Positions 7,985-15,772 of a DNA stretch of 64,000 bases are shown here, piece after piece. The notes under the pieces were generated by a model that did no database searches, was not told the DNA's origin, and saw nothing but the letters and a program-made list of their open reading frames with translations. How positions within the stretch are numbered: the first letter of the stretch is position 1; the number at the start of each line of letters is the position of its first letter. This DNA is from Bacteroides sp. (GTDB lineage Bacteria > Bacteroidota > Bacteroidia > Bacteroidales > Bacteroidaceae): contig NZ_JASLER010000047.1 in assembly GCF_030151085.1 (NCBI RefSeq), positions 69,660 to 133,659 of the forward strand. The letters run 5' to 3'. The translations under genes and the position numbers were made by a program.

Positions 7985-8063
7985 CACGCATAAAACATAA
8001 GGGTTTCCCTAAGAGTATGGAAGGTTGATATTTGTCGGGGAGGGTTCGATACCCTCATGCGTG
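7985..8063 (+). tRNA. tRNA-like element 2: acceptor and T arm only
   Basis: Perfect 7-bp acceptor CACGCAT / ATGCGTG and a perfect T arm GAGGG-TTCGATA-CCCTC stack as in a tRNA minihelix. Between them no D arm is clear; a short AGGGTTTCCCT hairpin and a weak TTCC...GGAA stem are present. The anticodon half is therefore missing or replaced. It could be a tRNA mimic recognised by top-half enzymes (RNase P, CCA-adding enzyme, EF-Tu) or a decayed tRNA. Confidence 0.45.
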
Positions 8064-8074
8064 GCACTTATTAC

Positions 8075-8192
8075 GGGCAATTAGCTCAGTTTGGCAGAGC
8101 GATACATGATATTAGTGTTAGTAATTTGTCATGGTATTATTTAAAGGTTTAATTCATGTATAGGTCGTGGTGTTCAAATCCCATATTGTCCA
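8075..8192 (+). tRNA. tRNA-like element 3 with ~46-nt insert in the anticodon loop
   Basis: Acceptor GGGCAAT / ATTGTCC, D arm GCTC...GAGC, and an unusually long perfect anticodon stem ATACATG / CATGTAT enclosing about 46 nt instead of 7. Variable AGGTC, T loop TTCAAAT with a bulged stem, discriminator A. The perfect 7-bp stem argues against random decay. 118 nt in total. Confidence 0.5.
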
Positions 8193-8278
8193 CTTTATTG
8201 TTTAACCAGAAGCCCTTCCGAAAGGTCGTCCTGTTCAAGGTTCGGGATTTATTTGATTTTATTTTGTCTATTTACAAC

Positions 8279-8313
8279 TATCCCGGTGTGGTTTGAGCAC
8301 CTATCCGGGAGCT
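8279..8313 (+). other. GC-rich hairpin upstream of direct repeat 2
   Basis: TCCCGG...CCGGGA enclosing GGTG...CACC, with an unpaired loop. Not followed by a T run, so more likely a structural or processing element in the RNA cassette than a terminator. Confidence 0.35.
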
Positions 8314-8318
8314 ATTTT

Positions 8319-8350
8319 AAGCCCGTGAGGGTCACTGATTAGTAGTTTTG
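8319..8350 (+). repeat. Direct repeat copy 2 (AAGCCCGTGAGGGT...TAGTAGTTT)
   Basis: Second copy of the element at 7586, with 7 bases fewer between its two conserved blocks. Precedes tRNA-like element 4. Suggests duplication of a unit made of this repeat plus a tRNA-like body. Confidence 0.45.
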
Positions 8351-8375
8351 TCGTATTTTATAATGTGTTAATATT

Positions 8376-8409
8376 GGTGTATCGTTCGTGAGAATAGTAC
8401 ACCTTTTTT
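8376..8409 (+). terminator. Possible terminator or processing hairpin inside the RNA cassette
   Basis: GGTGTA (8376-8381) pairs with TACACC (8398-8403), followed by six T. It looks like a rho-independent terminator but the T run directly touches the 5' end of the next tRNA-like element. Confidence 0.45.
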
Positions 8410-8410
8410 C

Positions 8411-8537
8411 GAGGGTTTGGCGGAATTGGTAGACGCGCTCAATATCAGAGTTGGTTCAGTGAAAATCTGTATATGAGTAATGTAGGACGCTACACGAAAA
8501 TAGACACCCAGTGCAGGTTCGAGTCCTGTAATCCTCA
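8411..8537 (+). tRNA. tRNA-like element 4, leucine-type with expanded middle
   Basis: Acceptor GAGGGTT / AATCCTC, leucine-style D region (GGCGGAATTGGTAGACGC), T arm GCAGG-TTCGAGT-CCTGT, discriminator A. The middle is about 70 nt. Two folds are possible: GCTC-AATATCA-GAGT as a 7-nt-loop anticodon arm with a very long variable region, or GCTCA...TGAG with a 30-nt loop. A separate GTAG-gacg-CTAC hairpin resembles a class II variable arm. Loop position 33 is not T in the first fold, so decoding is doubtful. Confidence 0.5.
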
Positions 8538-8688
8538 CAAGCCTTTGGATGGTCGAAGCAGAAATAGAGATAATAAAATTCATTCAGTTTACGGGCGGCT
8601 GTGTTGATACAGCTATACACGACTGAAAGAAGCCGAAGAACTGAGTGGATGTTTCTATGATGTAGCTGAAGTTGGTGTTATGTGTTAC

Positions 8689-8716
8689 GCCCCGGAGAAT
8701 TCGCTTCGGGGCTTTT
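8689..8716 (+). terminator. Rho-independent terminator after the RNA cassette
   Basis: GCCCCG (8689-8694) pairs with CGGGGC (8707-8712), enclosing GAGAATTCGCTT that pairs further, then TTTT. It separates the tRNA-like region from the DUF3268 gene whose ATG follows at 8727. Confidence 0.75.
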
Positions 8717-8726
8717 AATTTGTACT

Positions 8727-9185
8727 ATGAGTGACATTGTATTGAATGAGAGGCAAGAAATGATTATTGCCGGAAAGATATGTCCTTATTGTGGTTTACC
8801 TACAGAGTTTACGGATAGCATTGTGGTATATGGTGTCTCTTATGGCATGATTTACCTATGCCGGCAATGTGATGCTTATGTAGGTGTGCATAAAGGAACG
8901 AACAAAGCACTCGGACGCTTGGCGCAAAAGTCTCTTAGGAAGTTAAAGCATGAAGCACATGAGTATTTCGATAAGATTTGGATGCTTAAATATATGGGCA
9001 GGAAAGATGCTTATGCCTGGTTATCCCGAATACTTGATATACCAGCCGAATACACCCACATAGGAATGTTTTCAGAGGTTACCTGCGAGCGTGTAATCAA
9101 TTTTAGTAAGCAGCTCCTCAATGACTATAGAGAGAATGATTTGAGTAAAGGTATTGAGCCTAAAACACCTCATTATCCATTATGA
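8727..9185 (+). CDS. DUF3268-type zinc-finger protein
   Basis: 152 aa from ATG 8727; the longer frame runs through the terminator hairpin. A zinc site CPYCG...CRQCDAYVGVHKG spans about residues 19-55, followed by LGRLAQKSLRKLKHEAHEYFDKIWM, the typical DUF3268 continuation. The family is common in phages and mobile elements of Bacteroidota and probably binds nucleic acid. Its stop codon lies inside the first copy of the repeated promoter element. Confidence 0.75.
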   Translation: MSDIVLNERQEMIIAGKICPYCGLPTEFTDSIVVYGVSYGMIYLCRQCDAYVGVHKGTNKALGRLAQKSLRKLKHEAHEYFDKIWMLKYMGRKDAYAWLSRILDIPAEYTHIGMFSEVTCERVINFSKQLLNDYRENDLSKGIEPKTPHYPL

Positions 9186-9276
9186 AAATGGCGTTAAAAT
9201 GGCGAAGTTTCTGTTTGTAAAACTTGTCATTAAACGATAACTTTACTGATGTAATCAATTAAAAGTCAAACCAATA
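9182..9276 (+). promoter_or_regulatory. Repeated phage promoter element, copy 1
   Basis: Direct repeat ATGGCG at 9188 and 9199 (11-bp period), -33 box TTTG at 9214-9217, spacer exactly 20 nt, -7 box TAACTTTA at 9238-9245, then a conserved leader (gatgtaatcaattaaaagtc, ...aaaccaat) to the ATG 43 nt after the -7 box. Nearly identical to copies at 13928, 20860 and 45284. Drives the recombination operon. Confidence 0.75.
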
Positions 9277-9287
9277 AATGTATAATT

Positions 9288-10058
9288 ATGGCAGTAAGTA
9301 AAAAGACTGAATCCACTCAACAGAGTGTGGATAATAAGCTTAATTCAATCAGACCGCTATTAGCGACTGAGATTGAATGCAGGGTTGGGACAATGAAGAA
9401 TGATGGTACTGGGTGCTCATTGCTTCTTTACAAGGATGCAAGGGTAGATATGAGGCTACTTGATGAGGTCTTTGGTCCTATGAATTGGAAACGTACCCAC
9501 GACGTCGTGAATGGGAACCTTTTCTGTACCCTTTCCATTTGGGATTGTGAAAAGAAAGAGTGGGTGAGCAAGCAGGATGTTGGAACAGAGAGTAACACTG
9601 AAAAAGAGAAAGGTCAAGCTAGTGACGCTTTCAAGCGTGCAGGATTCAACTGGGGAATTGGGCGTGAACTTTATACAGGGCCTTTTATATGGATTCCTCT
9701 TGACAAGAGCGAGGTATATAAGAAAAATGATTCATACGGACTATATACCAAATTTAAAGTAAAGGATATCAAGTACAATAACCAAAAGGAAGTGATCAGC
9801 CTAGTCATTGTAGATAACAAAGATAATGTTCGTTACACTTATGGAGAAACCAAGGAAAAGGTAGTTAAGCCTGTTACCCAAGGTTCAGTCCCTGTATTCA
9901 CCGGTGCAGAATTAGACCTAGCAATTAAAGCTATGACTGGTGTTAAAAGTCGTCAGGAACTGGAAGCCGTCTGGGCAAATCATTCTGCCTTACATAATAA
10001 TAACGAGTTCAGAAACATAACAATGACAATGGGTCAGTCATACCCTCCAAATAAATAG
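9288..10058 (+). CDS. Rad52-family single-strand annealing protein (Sak-like)
   Basis: 256 aa. The central segment GQASDAFKRAGFNWGIGRELYTGP (about residues 110-132) matches the Rad52-type pattern in which a helix rich in A-x-K-R-A is followed by G-I-G-R-x-L-Y; the preceding E-x-E-K and aromatic residues fit too. The protein would anneal single strands during phage recombination and genome circularisation. It is first in an operon with a PD-(D/E)XK nuclease and SSB, the usual partners of such annealing proteins. Family call from pattern only. Confidence 0.7.
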   Translation: MAVSKKTESTQQSVDNKLNSIRPLLATEIECRVGTMKNDGTGCSLLLYKDARVDMRLLDEVFGPMNWKRTHDVVNGNLFCTLSIWDCEKKEWVSKQDVGTESNTEKEKGQASDAFKRAGFNWGIGRELYTGPFIWIPLDKSEVYKKNDSYGLYTKFKVKDIKYNNQKEVISLVIVDNKDNVRYTYGETKEKVVKPVTQGSVPVFTGAELDLAIKAMTGVKSRQELEAVWANHSALHNNNEFRNITMTMGQSYPPNK

Positions 10059-10062
10059 AAGT

Positions 10063-10980
10063 ATGATAGAGTTGATTAAATCAAGTGTGGTTTTCAATGA
10101 AGAGGACCACACCTATTTTTTAGGTGATAAGCAGTTGGATGGAATAACGGGAATGATTAGCCACCAGTTGTTTCCTAACAAGTACAATAATATTCCTGAG
10201 TCTATATTGAAGAAGGCGGCTGAGAAAGGTAGCCGTATTCATGCCCAATGCCAGTTCGTGGATGCGACCGGATTTGCACCTGAGAGTATAGAGGCTGAAA
10301 ATTATTTGAGTGAGAGAATCAGTGCCGGATACAATGTAGTGGCCAATGAGTATACTGTATCGGATAATGAGCATTTTGCATCTAACATAGACTGTGTGTG
10401 GGAGAAGGAAGAAAGAGTAAGCCTTGCCGATATTAAAACCACCTATATGCTTGACAAGGAGTATTTGAGTTGGCAATTATCCATCTATGCGTATTTGTTT
10501 GAGATGCAAAATCCATTGCTTAAAGTTGAGAATTTGTATGGCATTTGGTTACGCGGTGATAAATCAGAGTTAGTTCCGGTAGAACGCAAGTCTGATGCAG
10601 ACATTAAGAAACTTATGGAATGTGAGGTTAACGGTGAGCTGTTCCAATCTAGCGGGCTTATTCCTTCTATGGATAAACAAATCCTTTCTATCCAACTGGT
10701 CAATACTATAATTGAGATTGAGGAACAAGCTGCATACATTTCGGAGATACAGAAAGATTGCAAAGAGAAGGTCAAGTCTGCCATGAAAGAGTTTGGTGTG
10801 AAGTCCTTTGATTCCGGACGGTTGAAAGTTAGCTATACTCCTGTTTCAGTAAGTAATAGTTTTGATTCAAAGAAATTTCAAAGTGATCACCCGGATTTGT
10901 ATGCCAAATATTTGAAGACTGCAACTAAATCAGATAGTATTCGTATAACCATTAGAGAAGATAGAAATGAGTGTCAATAA
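10063..10980 (+). CDS. PD-(D/E)XK exonuclease, RecB/lambda-exonuclease type
   Basis: 305 aa. Nuclease core: H60 (GSRIH), D110 (SNIDCVW), D123-I-K125 (LADIKTT) and Q138 in WQLSIYAYLFE, the classic order H...D...DxK...Q. It probably resects duplex ends to give single strands for the Rad52-like protein encoded 5 bp upstream. The end overlaps the SSB start by 14 bp. The C-terminal 100 residues are helical with an OB-like charged end and no obvious domain. Confidence 0.85.
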   Translation: MIELIKSSVVFNEEDHTYFLGDKQLDGITGMISHQLFPNKYNNIPESILKKAAEKGSRIHAQCQFVDATGFAPESIEAENYLSERISAGYNVVANEYTVSDNEHFASNIDCVWEKEERVSLADIKTTYMLDKEYLSWQLSIYAYLFEMQNPLLKVENLYGIWLRGDKSELVPVERKSDADIKKLMECEVNGELFQSSGLIPSMDKQILSIQLVNTIIEIEEQAAYISEIQKDCKEKVKSAMKEFGVKSFDSGRLKVSYTPVSVSNSFDSKKFQSDHPDLYAKYLKTATKSDSIRITIREDRNECQ

Positions 10981-11386
10981 AGTTATTTTGATTGGGCATG
11001 TTGGCAAGGAGCCTGATGTGAGAAATCTTGAGGGAGGTACAAAGGTAGCCTCCCTACCACTTGCTACTACTGATAAGGCATACACTTTGACTAACGGTAC
11101 GCAGGTTCCTGAACGTACGGAATGGCATGATATAGTCCTTTGGAAAGGGCTTGCTGAAACGGTCGAAAAGTATGTTCATAAGGGGGATAAACTTTATATT
11201 GAGGGTAAGATAAGAACCCGGAGCTATGAAGATAAGAATGGTATTAAGCGCTATGTGACAGAAATATTTGCTGATAGTATTGAAATGCTTACTCCCAAAA
11301 GCCAAGCTACTGCTCCAGTTCCTTCATCTGCTCCACAACAGAGTGATTTGCTCCCATGGGAATACGGACAAACTTCTAATCAATAA
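10967..11386 (+). CDS. ssb: Single-stranded DNA-binding protein
   Basis: 139 aa. Typical SSB OB fold: NKVILIGHVGKEPDVRN at the start, WHDIVLWKGLAETVEKYVHKGDKLYIEGKI in the middle, then a disordered tail with alanine, proline and serine (about 108-128). The extreme C-terminus is not the acidic DDDIPF type of cellular SSBs but ends PWEYGQTSNQ, with an acidic patch QQSDLL before it. Works with the neighbouring annealing protein and nuclease. Confidence 0.95.
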   Translation: MSVNKVILIGHVGKEPDVRNLEGGTKVASLPLATTDKAYTLTNGTQVPERTEWHDIVLWKGLAETVEKYVHKGDKLYIEGKIRTRSYEDKNGIKRYVTEIFADSIEMLTPKSQATAPVPSSAPQQSDLLPWEYGQTSNQ

Positions 11387-11391
11387 AGCTT

Positions 11392-11823
11392 ATGGAACTC
11401 CTGCTATTGAATACTATTGAAGGGCTAAAGCCTTGCTATGATAATGATTACGATGAGAAGAAGAAACTCAAGCTCGGAAAGATGTATAAGGCTAAGATTT
11501 CAGAACCCCGTAATGTGGACTTTCATCGTAAGTATTTCAAGTTGATAAACTTGGCGTGGGAGTATCAGAAAGAAGTTGTTTGTGAGCATTTTAAAAATGA
11601 TGTAAGATGCTTTCGTAAAACTGTTGAAGTTGCTGCCGGGCATTGTGATACGGTCTTTAATATGAAACTGAAAGTGTGGATAGATGTACCTAAATCAGTG
11701 TCGTTTGAAGAGATGGACGAATTCCAGTTCCGTGAACTCTATGATGCTGTGAAGAGAGTACTTTTCGCAGTATTCCTACGTGATGTTAAAGAGGAAGAGT
11801 TTGAGAAGTTTTTAAATTTCTAA
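11392..11823 (+). CDS. DUF1367-type protein
   Basis: 143 aa. The pattern KISEPRNVDFHRKYFKLINLAW and later FEEMDEFQFRELYDAVKRVLF fits the DUF1367 family of phage recombination-region proteins (sometimes placed near NinB). No catalytic motif is visible. It sits between SSB and a run of replication-associated genes, so a DNA-metabolism role is likely by context. Confidence 0.75.
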   Translation: MELLLLNTIEGLKPCYDNDYDEKKKLKLGKMYKAKISEPRNVDFHRKYFKLINLAWEYQKEVVCEHFKNDVRCFRKTVEVAAGHCDTVFNMKLKVWIDVPKSVSFEEMDEFQFRELYDAVKRVLFAVFLRDVKEEEFEKFLNF

Positions 11824-11824
11824 T

Positions 11825-12007
11825 ATGGATATCTCCAAGACTGATATTCTTGCTATTGAGCGTTTGTTAAGCCAATGCTCTAGTACTATTGAAAAGTATG
11901 CACCTGCAATATCTCCCGATCAAGATTTGTGTCGCCGGTGCAAAAAGATGAATAAGAAGTTGAACAAAAAAATACAGAAACATTATGGCTATGCACACGT
12001 GGTTTGA
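11825..12007 (+). CDS. 60-aa phage protein
   Basis: Short helical protein, DISKTDILAIERLLSQCSSTIEKY, with a CRRCKKMNKKLNKK basic tail. Starts one base after the previous stop and overlaps the next gene, which supports it. No domain recognised. Confidence 0.55.
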   Translation: MDISKTDILAIERLLSQCSSTIEKYAPAISPDQDLCRRCKKMNKKLNKKIQKHYGYAHVV

Positions 12008-12659
12008 GTGTAAAATCCGTTATGAGAAAACAATGCCAAACGGAATGAACAAGAAGGTTACTGAGCCTTATCTTGTGGATGCTCTTAGTTTCACTGAAGC
12101 TGAGGCTCGTATTATTGAGGAAATGATGCCTTTTATCACCGGTGAATTTACCGTTTCGGACATCAAACGTGCAAATTACAGTGAGTTATTCCCTAGTGAA
12201 GAGGAAACTGCCGACCGTTGGTTCAAATGTAAATTGGTATTCATCACACTGGATGAAAAGAGTGGCGCTGAGAAGAAAACATCTACTTATGTATTAGTAC
12301 AAGCTGCTGATCTCCGGGATGCAGTGAAGAAGCTTGATGAAGGTATGAAAGGCACTATGGCTGACTATCAGATAGGCTCTGTTTCGGAAACCGCTATCAT
12401 GGATGTTTATCCCTATGCCGAAAGAAAGGAATTTGAGGATTGTATCAGTGAAGCCGCCAACTCTCCAGTTGTTGGCAAGTTCTTATCTTCTCTTCCTGAA
12501 GGCTGCAAAACTTCTGTTGTAGTTGCTGGTAAAGCTGTGGTTATTGATAAGACCGGGAAGAATACCAAGGTTATTCCCAAAGAATCGGCTAATCCTGATA
12601 GTGTGCCGAAAAGTAAGAAGTCCGGCAATCAGAAAACCATTAAAAGGAAAGAACCATGA
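11991..12659 (+). CDS. DUF4494-type protein
   Basis: 222 aa from the second ATG (MHTWFECKIRYEK), the family's usual start; an ATG two codons earlier is also possible. Two related blocks, WFECKIRYEK...LVDALSFTEAEARIIEEM and WFKCKLVFITLDE...YVLVQAADLRDAVKKLDE, suggest an internal duplication of one small fold. The C-terminal 60 residues are lysine-rich and disordered. Found in Bacteroides phages and mobile elements; biochemical role unknown. Confidence 0.75.
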   Translation: MHTWFECKIRYEKTMPNGMNKKVTEPYLVDALSFTEAEARIIEEMMPFITGEFTVSDIKRANYSELFPSEEETADRWFKCKLVFITLDEKSGAEKKTSTYVLVQAADLRDAVKKLDEGMKGTMADYQIGSVSETAIMDVYPYAERKEFEDCISEAANSPVVGKFLSSLPEGCKTSVVVAGKAVVIDKTGKNTKVIPKESANPDSVPKSKKSGNQKTIKRKEP

Positions 12660-13060
12660 AGTACGATGAATGGCTACAATTAGAAAAACAGAAACCGTCA
12701 AGAAAGAAGCCAGCAGATATAGAACACCAAATTCAATGTTCCTGTATCTGCTGGTTTCGTGTTGTACATCCTGATTTAAAACATATGCTATTTGCTGTGC
12801 CGAATGGCGGACGCCGCGATAAAGCTACCGGTGCAAAATTGAAAGCAGAAGGTGCACTTGCAGGTGTATCTGATTTGATTCTCCTCATTCCCAAAGGCAA
12901 CTATGCTTCTTTGTGTATTGAGATGAAAACTCCCGAAGGTACTCAATCAGAATCACAGATTATGTGGCAGAAAGAAATAGAAGCGGCAGGAAGCAAGTAT
13001 GTTATCTGCCGTTCATTAGATGATTTCATGTCTGAGGTGAATAGTTATTTGAAAGGCTAA
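12656..13060 (+). CDS. VRR-NUC domain nuclease
   Basis: 134 aa. VRR-NUC (PD-(D/E)XK superfamily) residues are visible: E23, PNGGRRDKATGAKLKAEGALAGVSD with D73, then E89-x-K91 and Q101. Such proteins are often Holliday-junction or flap nucleases in phages. Overlaps the previous stop by ATGA, so co-translated with the DUF4494 protein. Confidence 0.88.
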   Translation: MKYDEWLQLEKQKPSRKKPADIEHQIQCSCICWFRVVHPDLKHMLFAVPNGGRRDKATGAKLKAEGALAGVSDLILLIPKGNYASLCIEMKTPEGTQSESQIMWQKEIEAAGSKYVICRSLDDFMSEVNSYLKG

Positions 13061-13076
13061 ATAAGGTATTTAATGT

Positions 13077-13733
13077 ATGGAGCGTAATTCGTTTGTGTTT
13101 TATAAAGAATGGATGGAGGCGATTAAGGATTTGCCTGATGATGTCAGGCTGGAGATTTACGAGAGCATTATAGAGTATGCTACAACGGGAAGTGTTCAGG
13201 GGTTGAAACCTATGGCAAATCTCGCTTTCAACTTTATAAAGACAAGGATTGACAAGGATACAAAAAAATACATTGGGGTTGTTGAGAGAAACCGTAATAA
13301 CGGAAACAAGGGTGGTAGACCGAGAAAAGAAACCCAAGAAAACCCAAATAACCCAACAAAACCCACTGGGTTTTCTGGTAACCCAAATAACCTTGATCTT
13401 GATTATGATAATGGGGATAATAAATTATCCTCCCCCTTACCCCCATTGGGGGAAAGAGGAGGAAATTATCTTTCTTCTCCCTTATCAAAGAAAGATGGTA
13501 TTCCACGCAACTATATGGGACTATGCGATAATCTCAAACGGCTGAATATCTCCCAAAAGGAGCAGGAGCTGATAATAACTCTGAGCAATTATGGAGCAAT
13601 CGGTAACCCTGTTTGGAAATATATTCAGCAATGTTTTGATAGTATAAACAAGCCTACAACAGACAAATCACGTATTAAAGTTCCTGGAAGATACATAATT
13701 GCCAAAATGAAAGAAGAACTACATGGAACATAA
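13077..13733 (+). CDS. DUF6291-like replication-associated protein
   Basis: 218 aa. The N-terminus (SFVFYKEWMEAIKDLPDDVRLEIYESIIEYA) is the pattern used by phage replication-initiation-like proteins of Bacteroidota. A low-complexity stretch rich in N, P and K (about 85-110, NPNNPTKPTGFSGNPNN) links to a C-terminal helical part. No helicase motifs. Probably takes part in phage replication; this rests on position and on the N-terminal pattern. Confidence 0.6.
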   Translation: MERNSFVFYKEWMEAIKDLPDDVRLEIYESIIEYATTGSVQGLKPMANLAFNFIKTRIDKDTKKYIGVVERNRNNGNKGGRPRKETQENPNNPTKPTGFSGNPNNLDLDYDNGDNKLSSPLPPLGERGGNYLSSPLSKKDGIPRNYMGLCDNLKRLNISQKEQELIITLSNYGAIGNPVWKYIQQCFDSINKPTTDKSRIKVPGRYIIAKMKEELHGT

Positions 13734-13742
13734 GTTGAATTT

Positions 13743-13931
13743 ATGAAAGTTACAGTCTATTGGACAACCAAGAAACCGGATATGATTGCACGAATTCGTA
13801 AACGGTTTAACCTTTCTGATGGAATGACAGTCAATGGTGAAACAACTGCTGATATAAAAGAGGAAGATCTTCCCGATCTCCGATTGGCTGAGAAGCTAAA
13901 ATATATCCAAATACGGATAAAGCCTGTATGA
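13743..13931 (+). CDS. 62-aa phage protein
   Basis: MKVTVYWTTKKPDMIARIRKRFNLSDGM... small alpha/beta protein with a basic helix. A 9-bp gap follows the previous gene. Its stop codon lies in the second copy of the repeated promoter element, exactly as with the DUF3268 gene and copy 1. Function unknown. Confidence 0.55.
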   Translation: MKVTVYWTTKKPDMIARIRKRFNLSDGMTVNGETTADIKEEDLPDLRLAEKLKYIQIRIKPV

Positions 13932-14022
13932 AAATGGCGTTAAAATGGCGAAGTTTCTGTTTGTAAAACTTGTCATTAAACGATAACTTTACTGATGTAA
14001 TCAATTAAAAGTCAAACCAATA
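13928..14022 (+). promoter_or_regulatory. Repeated phage promoter element, copy 2
   Basis: Same as copy 1 over about 90 bp: ATGGCG-ttaaa-ATGGCG, TTTG at 13960-13963, 20-nt spacer, TAACTTTA at 13984-13991, leader to ATG 14034 (43 nt from -7 box end). Drives the ParB-like operon. Confidence 0.75.
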
Positions 14023-14033
14023 TTATTTGAATT

Positions 14034-15746
14034 ATGGAAATACAAAACATTAGGATGGACTTGATAACTCCATCACCTTTGAATCCGAGAAAGACATTCG
14101 ACCAGGCAGCTATCGAGGAACTTGCTGGCAACATTGAAAAACAAGGGTTATTGCAGCCTATTACCGTCAGAGTGTCTAAAGTGGAAGAAGTCACTAATTT
14201 GGAAACAGGTGAAGTGACAAATATTCCCTGCTTTTATGAAATAGTTTGCGGTGAGCGTCGTTACCGTGCATCATCTCTTTTGAAAGCAAAAGAAGATGAA
14301 GCGAATGTTGCTAAGATAAAAGCTCATCGTAAAAAGTCAGAAGAGTATCAAACGATATCCTGCATTGTTAGAGAGATGACAGATGATGAAGCTTTCGACG
14401 CTATGATTACTGAGAATTTGCAGCGCCAAGACGTTGACCCCATCGAAGAAGCTTTCGCCTTTGCACAATTGCTTGACAAAGGGAATACTATCGAAGATAT
14501 CGCATTGCGGTTTGGTAAGTCAACGAGATTTGTATTTGATCGAGTGAAACTGAATGGTATTATACCGGAGTACAAGAAGAAGTTGAAGGATAACATACTT
14601 CCCATCGGTGCAGCAATGATGCTTGCCAAACTGGATGAAGAAACACAAAAGAGTTTTCTTGAAGACCTTGATAGTGATGAAAGAATTTCCACTTCCGAGG
14701 TAAAAGAGCTTATAGACCAGTTGTTTCAGAACCTAACCAGTACTCTTTGGAAAGATGATGATAACTGGCCGAACGGTGAGTTCATTGCTTGTTCCGAATG
14801 TCAGGACAACACCGCTAATCATGGATGTTTATTCTACGAGATGAACAACACAAAGAACCCAAGGTGTACAAATTCTTCATGTTTCTTGAATAAAAGAGTT
14901 GGCTATGTACTGAGAAAGATTCAAGAACTCACAGACATCGTAAAAGCTGATGAAGCACTGGACTTCGGAAAAACAGTCATTATCCAAAATAACCCCGGGC
15001 CCTATGTGAGTGATTCAGTAAAGGTGTCCTATTCTGAAATAAAGGCTAAAATAGAGGCTCTCGGATTGAGAATAGTCAATGAGAATGAGTGTTTTAATGG
15101 TAAGAGCTGGGCGAATGAGGAACAACTAAAAGAGAAAATCGCAAATAACGAAGTTTATAGATGTATTAAGTTCTTCGAATATAGTATCCCTACATTTCAG
15201 ATTGTCTATTACAATGTCAAGAGGGACGCTGCATCCAGTACGGCAGCCGTTGCCGACCCAAAAATTGTTGAAGCTGATAAACTGAAAGCACAGTTAACAC
15301 GGAACAAAGAGATTGCGATTGAAAAAATCACAGAGGAAATGAGAAAATGGGCACAAGAGAAAACTTATTTCAAACGTGCCGGTGAGCTTTCCGTAAATGA
15401 ACAATTGGCTTTTGATGTAATGATTCTCCGTAATTGTACAGATGCTTATTTGAAGTTATGTGAGCTGAGTAAATATGGTAAAGAATCTGATTTCGTTGCT
15501 TATGTTCGTGATAATGCTGCTGATCGGGTACACTGGCACCGGGACTTTATGCGCAATATCTTGTCAAGTGCTGATGTGATGTACTACAAGGATTTGCAGA
15601 AATGCCAGAATTTGATTTTTTCAGAGCAATATCCTGATGATTATAAGGAGCTTGGAACGAAGATTGCAACTTCACTGGATAAGAAGCAGAAAAGAATAAA
15701 TGAGAAGCTTAAAGAATTAGAAAACGATTACACAGAGGAAGCCTAA
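14034..15746 (+). CDS. ParB/RepB/Spo0J-like protein
   Basis: 570 aa, far longer than a typical ParB. Residues 1-115 form the ParB N-terminal domain: SPLNPRKTFDQAAIEELAGNI, then GERRYRASSLL and ENLQRQDVDPIEEAFAFAQLL, followed by an HTH-like segment TIEDIALRFGKSTRFVFDRVKL. A cysteine cluster (CSECQDN...C...CTNSSC) lies near residues 243-270. The C-terminal 250 residues are helical and unassigned. No ParA is nearby, so a role in plasmid-like partition is unlikely; regulation, DNA nicking or methylation protection are alternatives. Confidence 0.85.
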   Translation: MEIQNIRMDLITPSPLNPRKTFDQAAIEELAGNIEKQGLLQPITVRVSKVEEVTNLETGEVTNIPCFYEIVCGERRYRASSLLKAKEDEANVAKIKAHRKKSEEYQTISCIVREMTDDEAFDAMITENLQRQDVDPIEEAFAFAQLLDKGNTIEDIALRFGKSTRFVFDRVKLNGIIPEYKKKLKDNILPIGAAMMLAKLDEETQKSFLEDLDSDERISTSEVKELIDQLFQNLTSTLWKDDDNWPNGEFIACSECQDNTANHGCLFYEMNNTKNPRCTNSSCFLNKRVGYVLRKIQELTDIVKADEALDFGKTVIIQNNPGPYVSDSVKVSYSEIKAKIEALGLRIVNENECFNGKSWANEEQLKEKIANNEVYRCIKFFEYSIPTFQIVYYNVKRDAASSTAAVADPKIVEADKLKAQLTRNKEIAIEKITEEMRKWAQEKTYFKRAGELSVNEQLAFDVMILRNCTDAYLKLCELSKYGKESDFVAYVRDNAADRVHWHRDFMRNILSSADVMYYKDLQKCQNLIFSEQYPDDYKELGTKIATSLDKKQKRINEKLKELENDYTEEA

Positions 15747-15772
15747 AGGTTTCCTCTTTTCATTGTATAGAT

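Noticed and set aside
7651..8537. Group I or II introns in tRNA genes
   Set aside because: Inserts are 30-95 nt, far below intron cores, and no conserved core pairings were seen.
14034..15746. Plasmid-like partition system (parAB)
   Set aside because: No ParA ATPase adjoins the ParB-like gene and the prophage is integrated with clear att sites.
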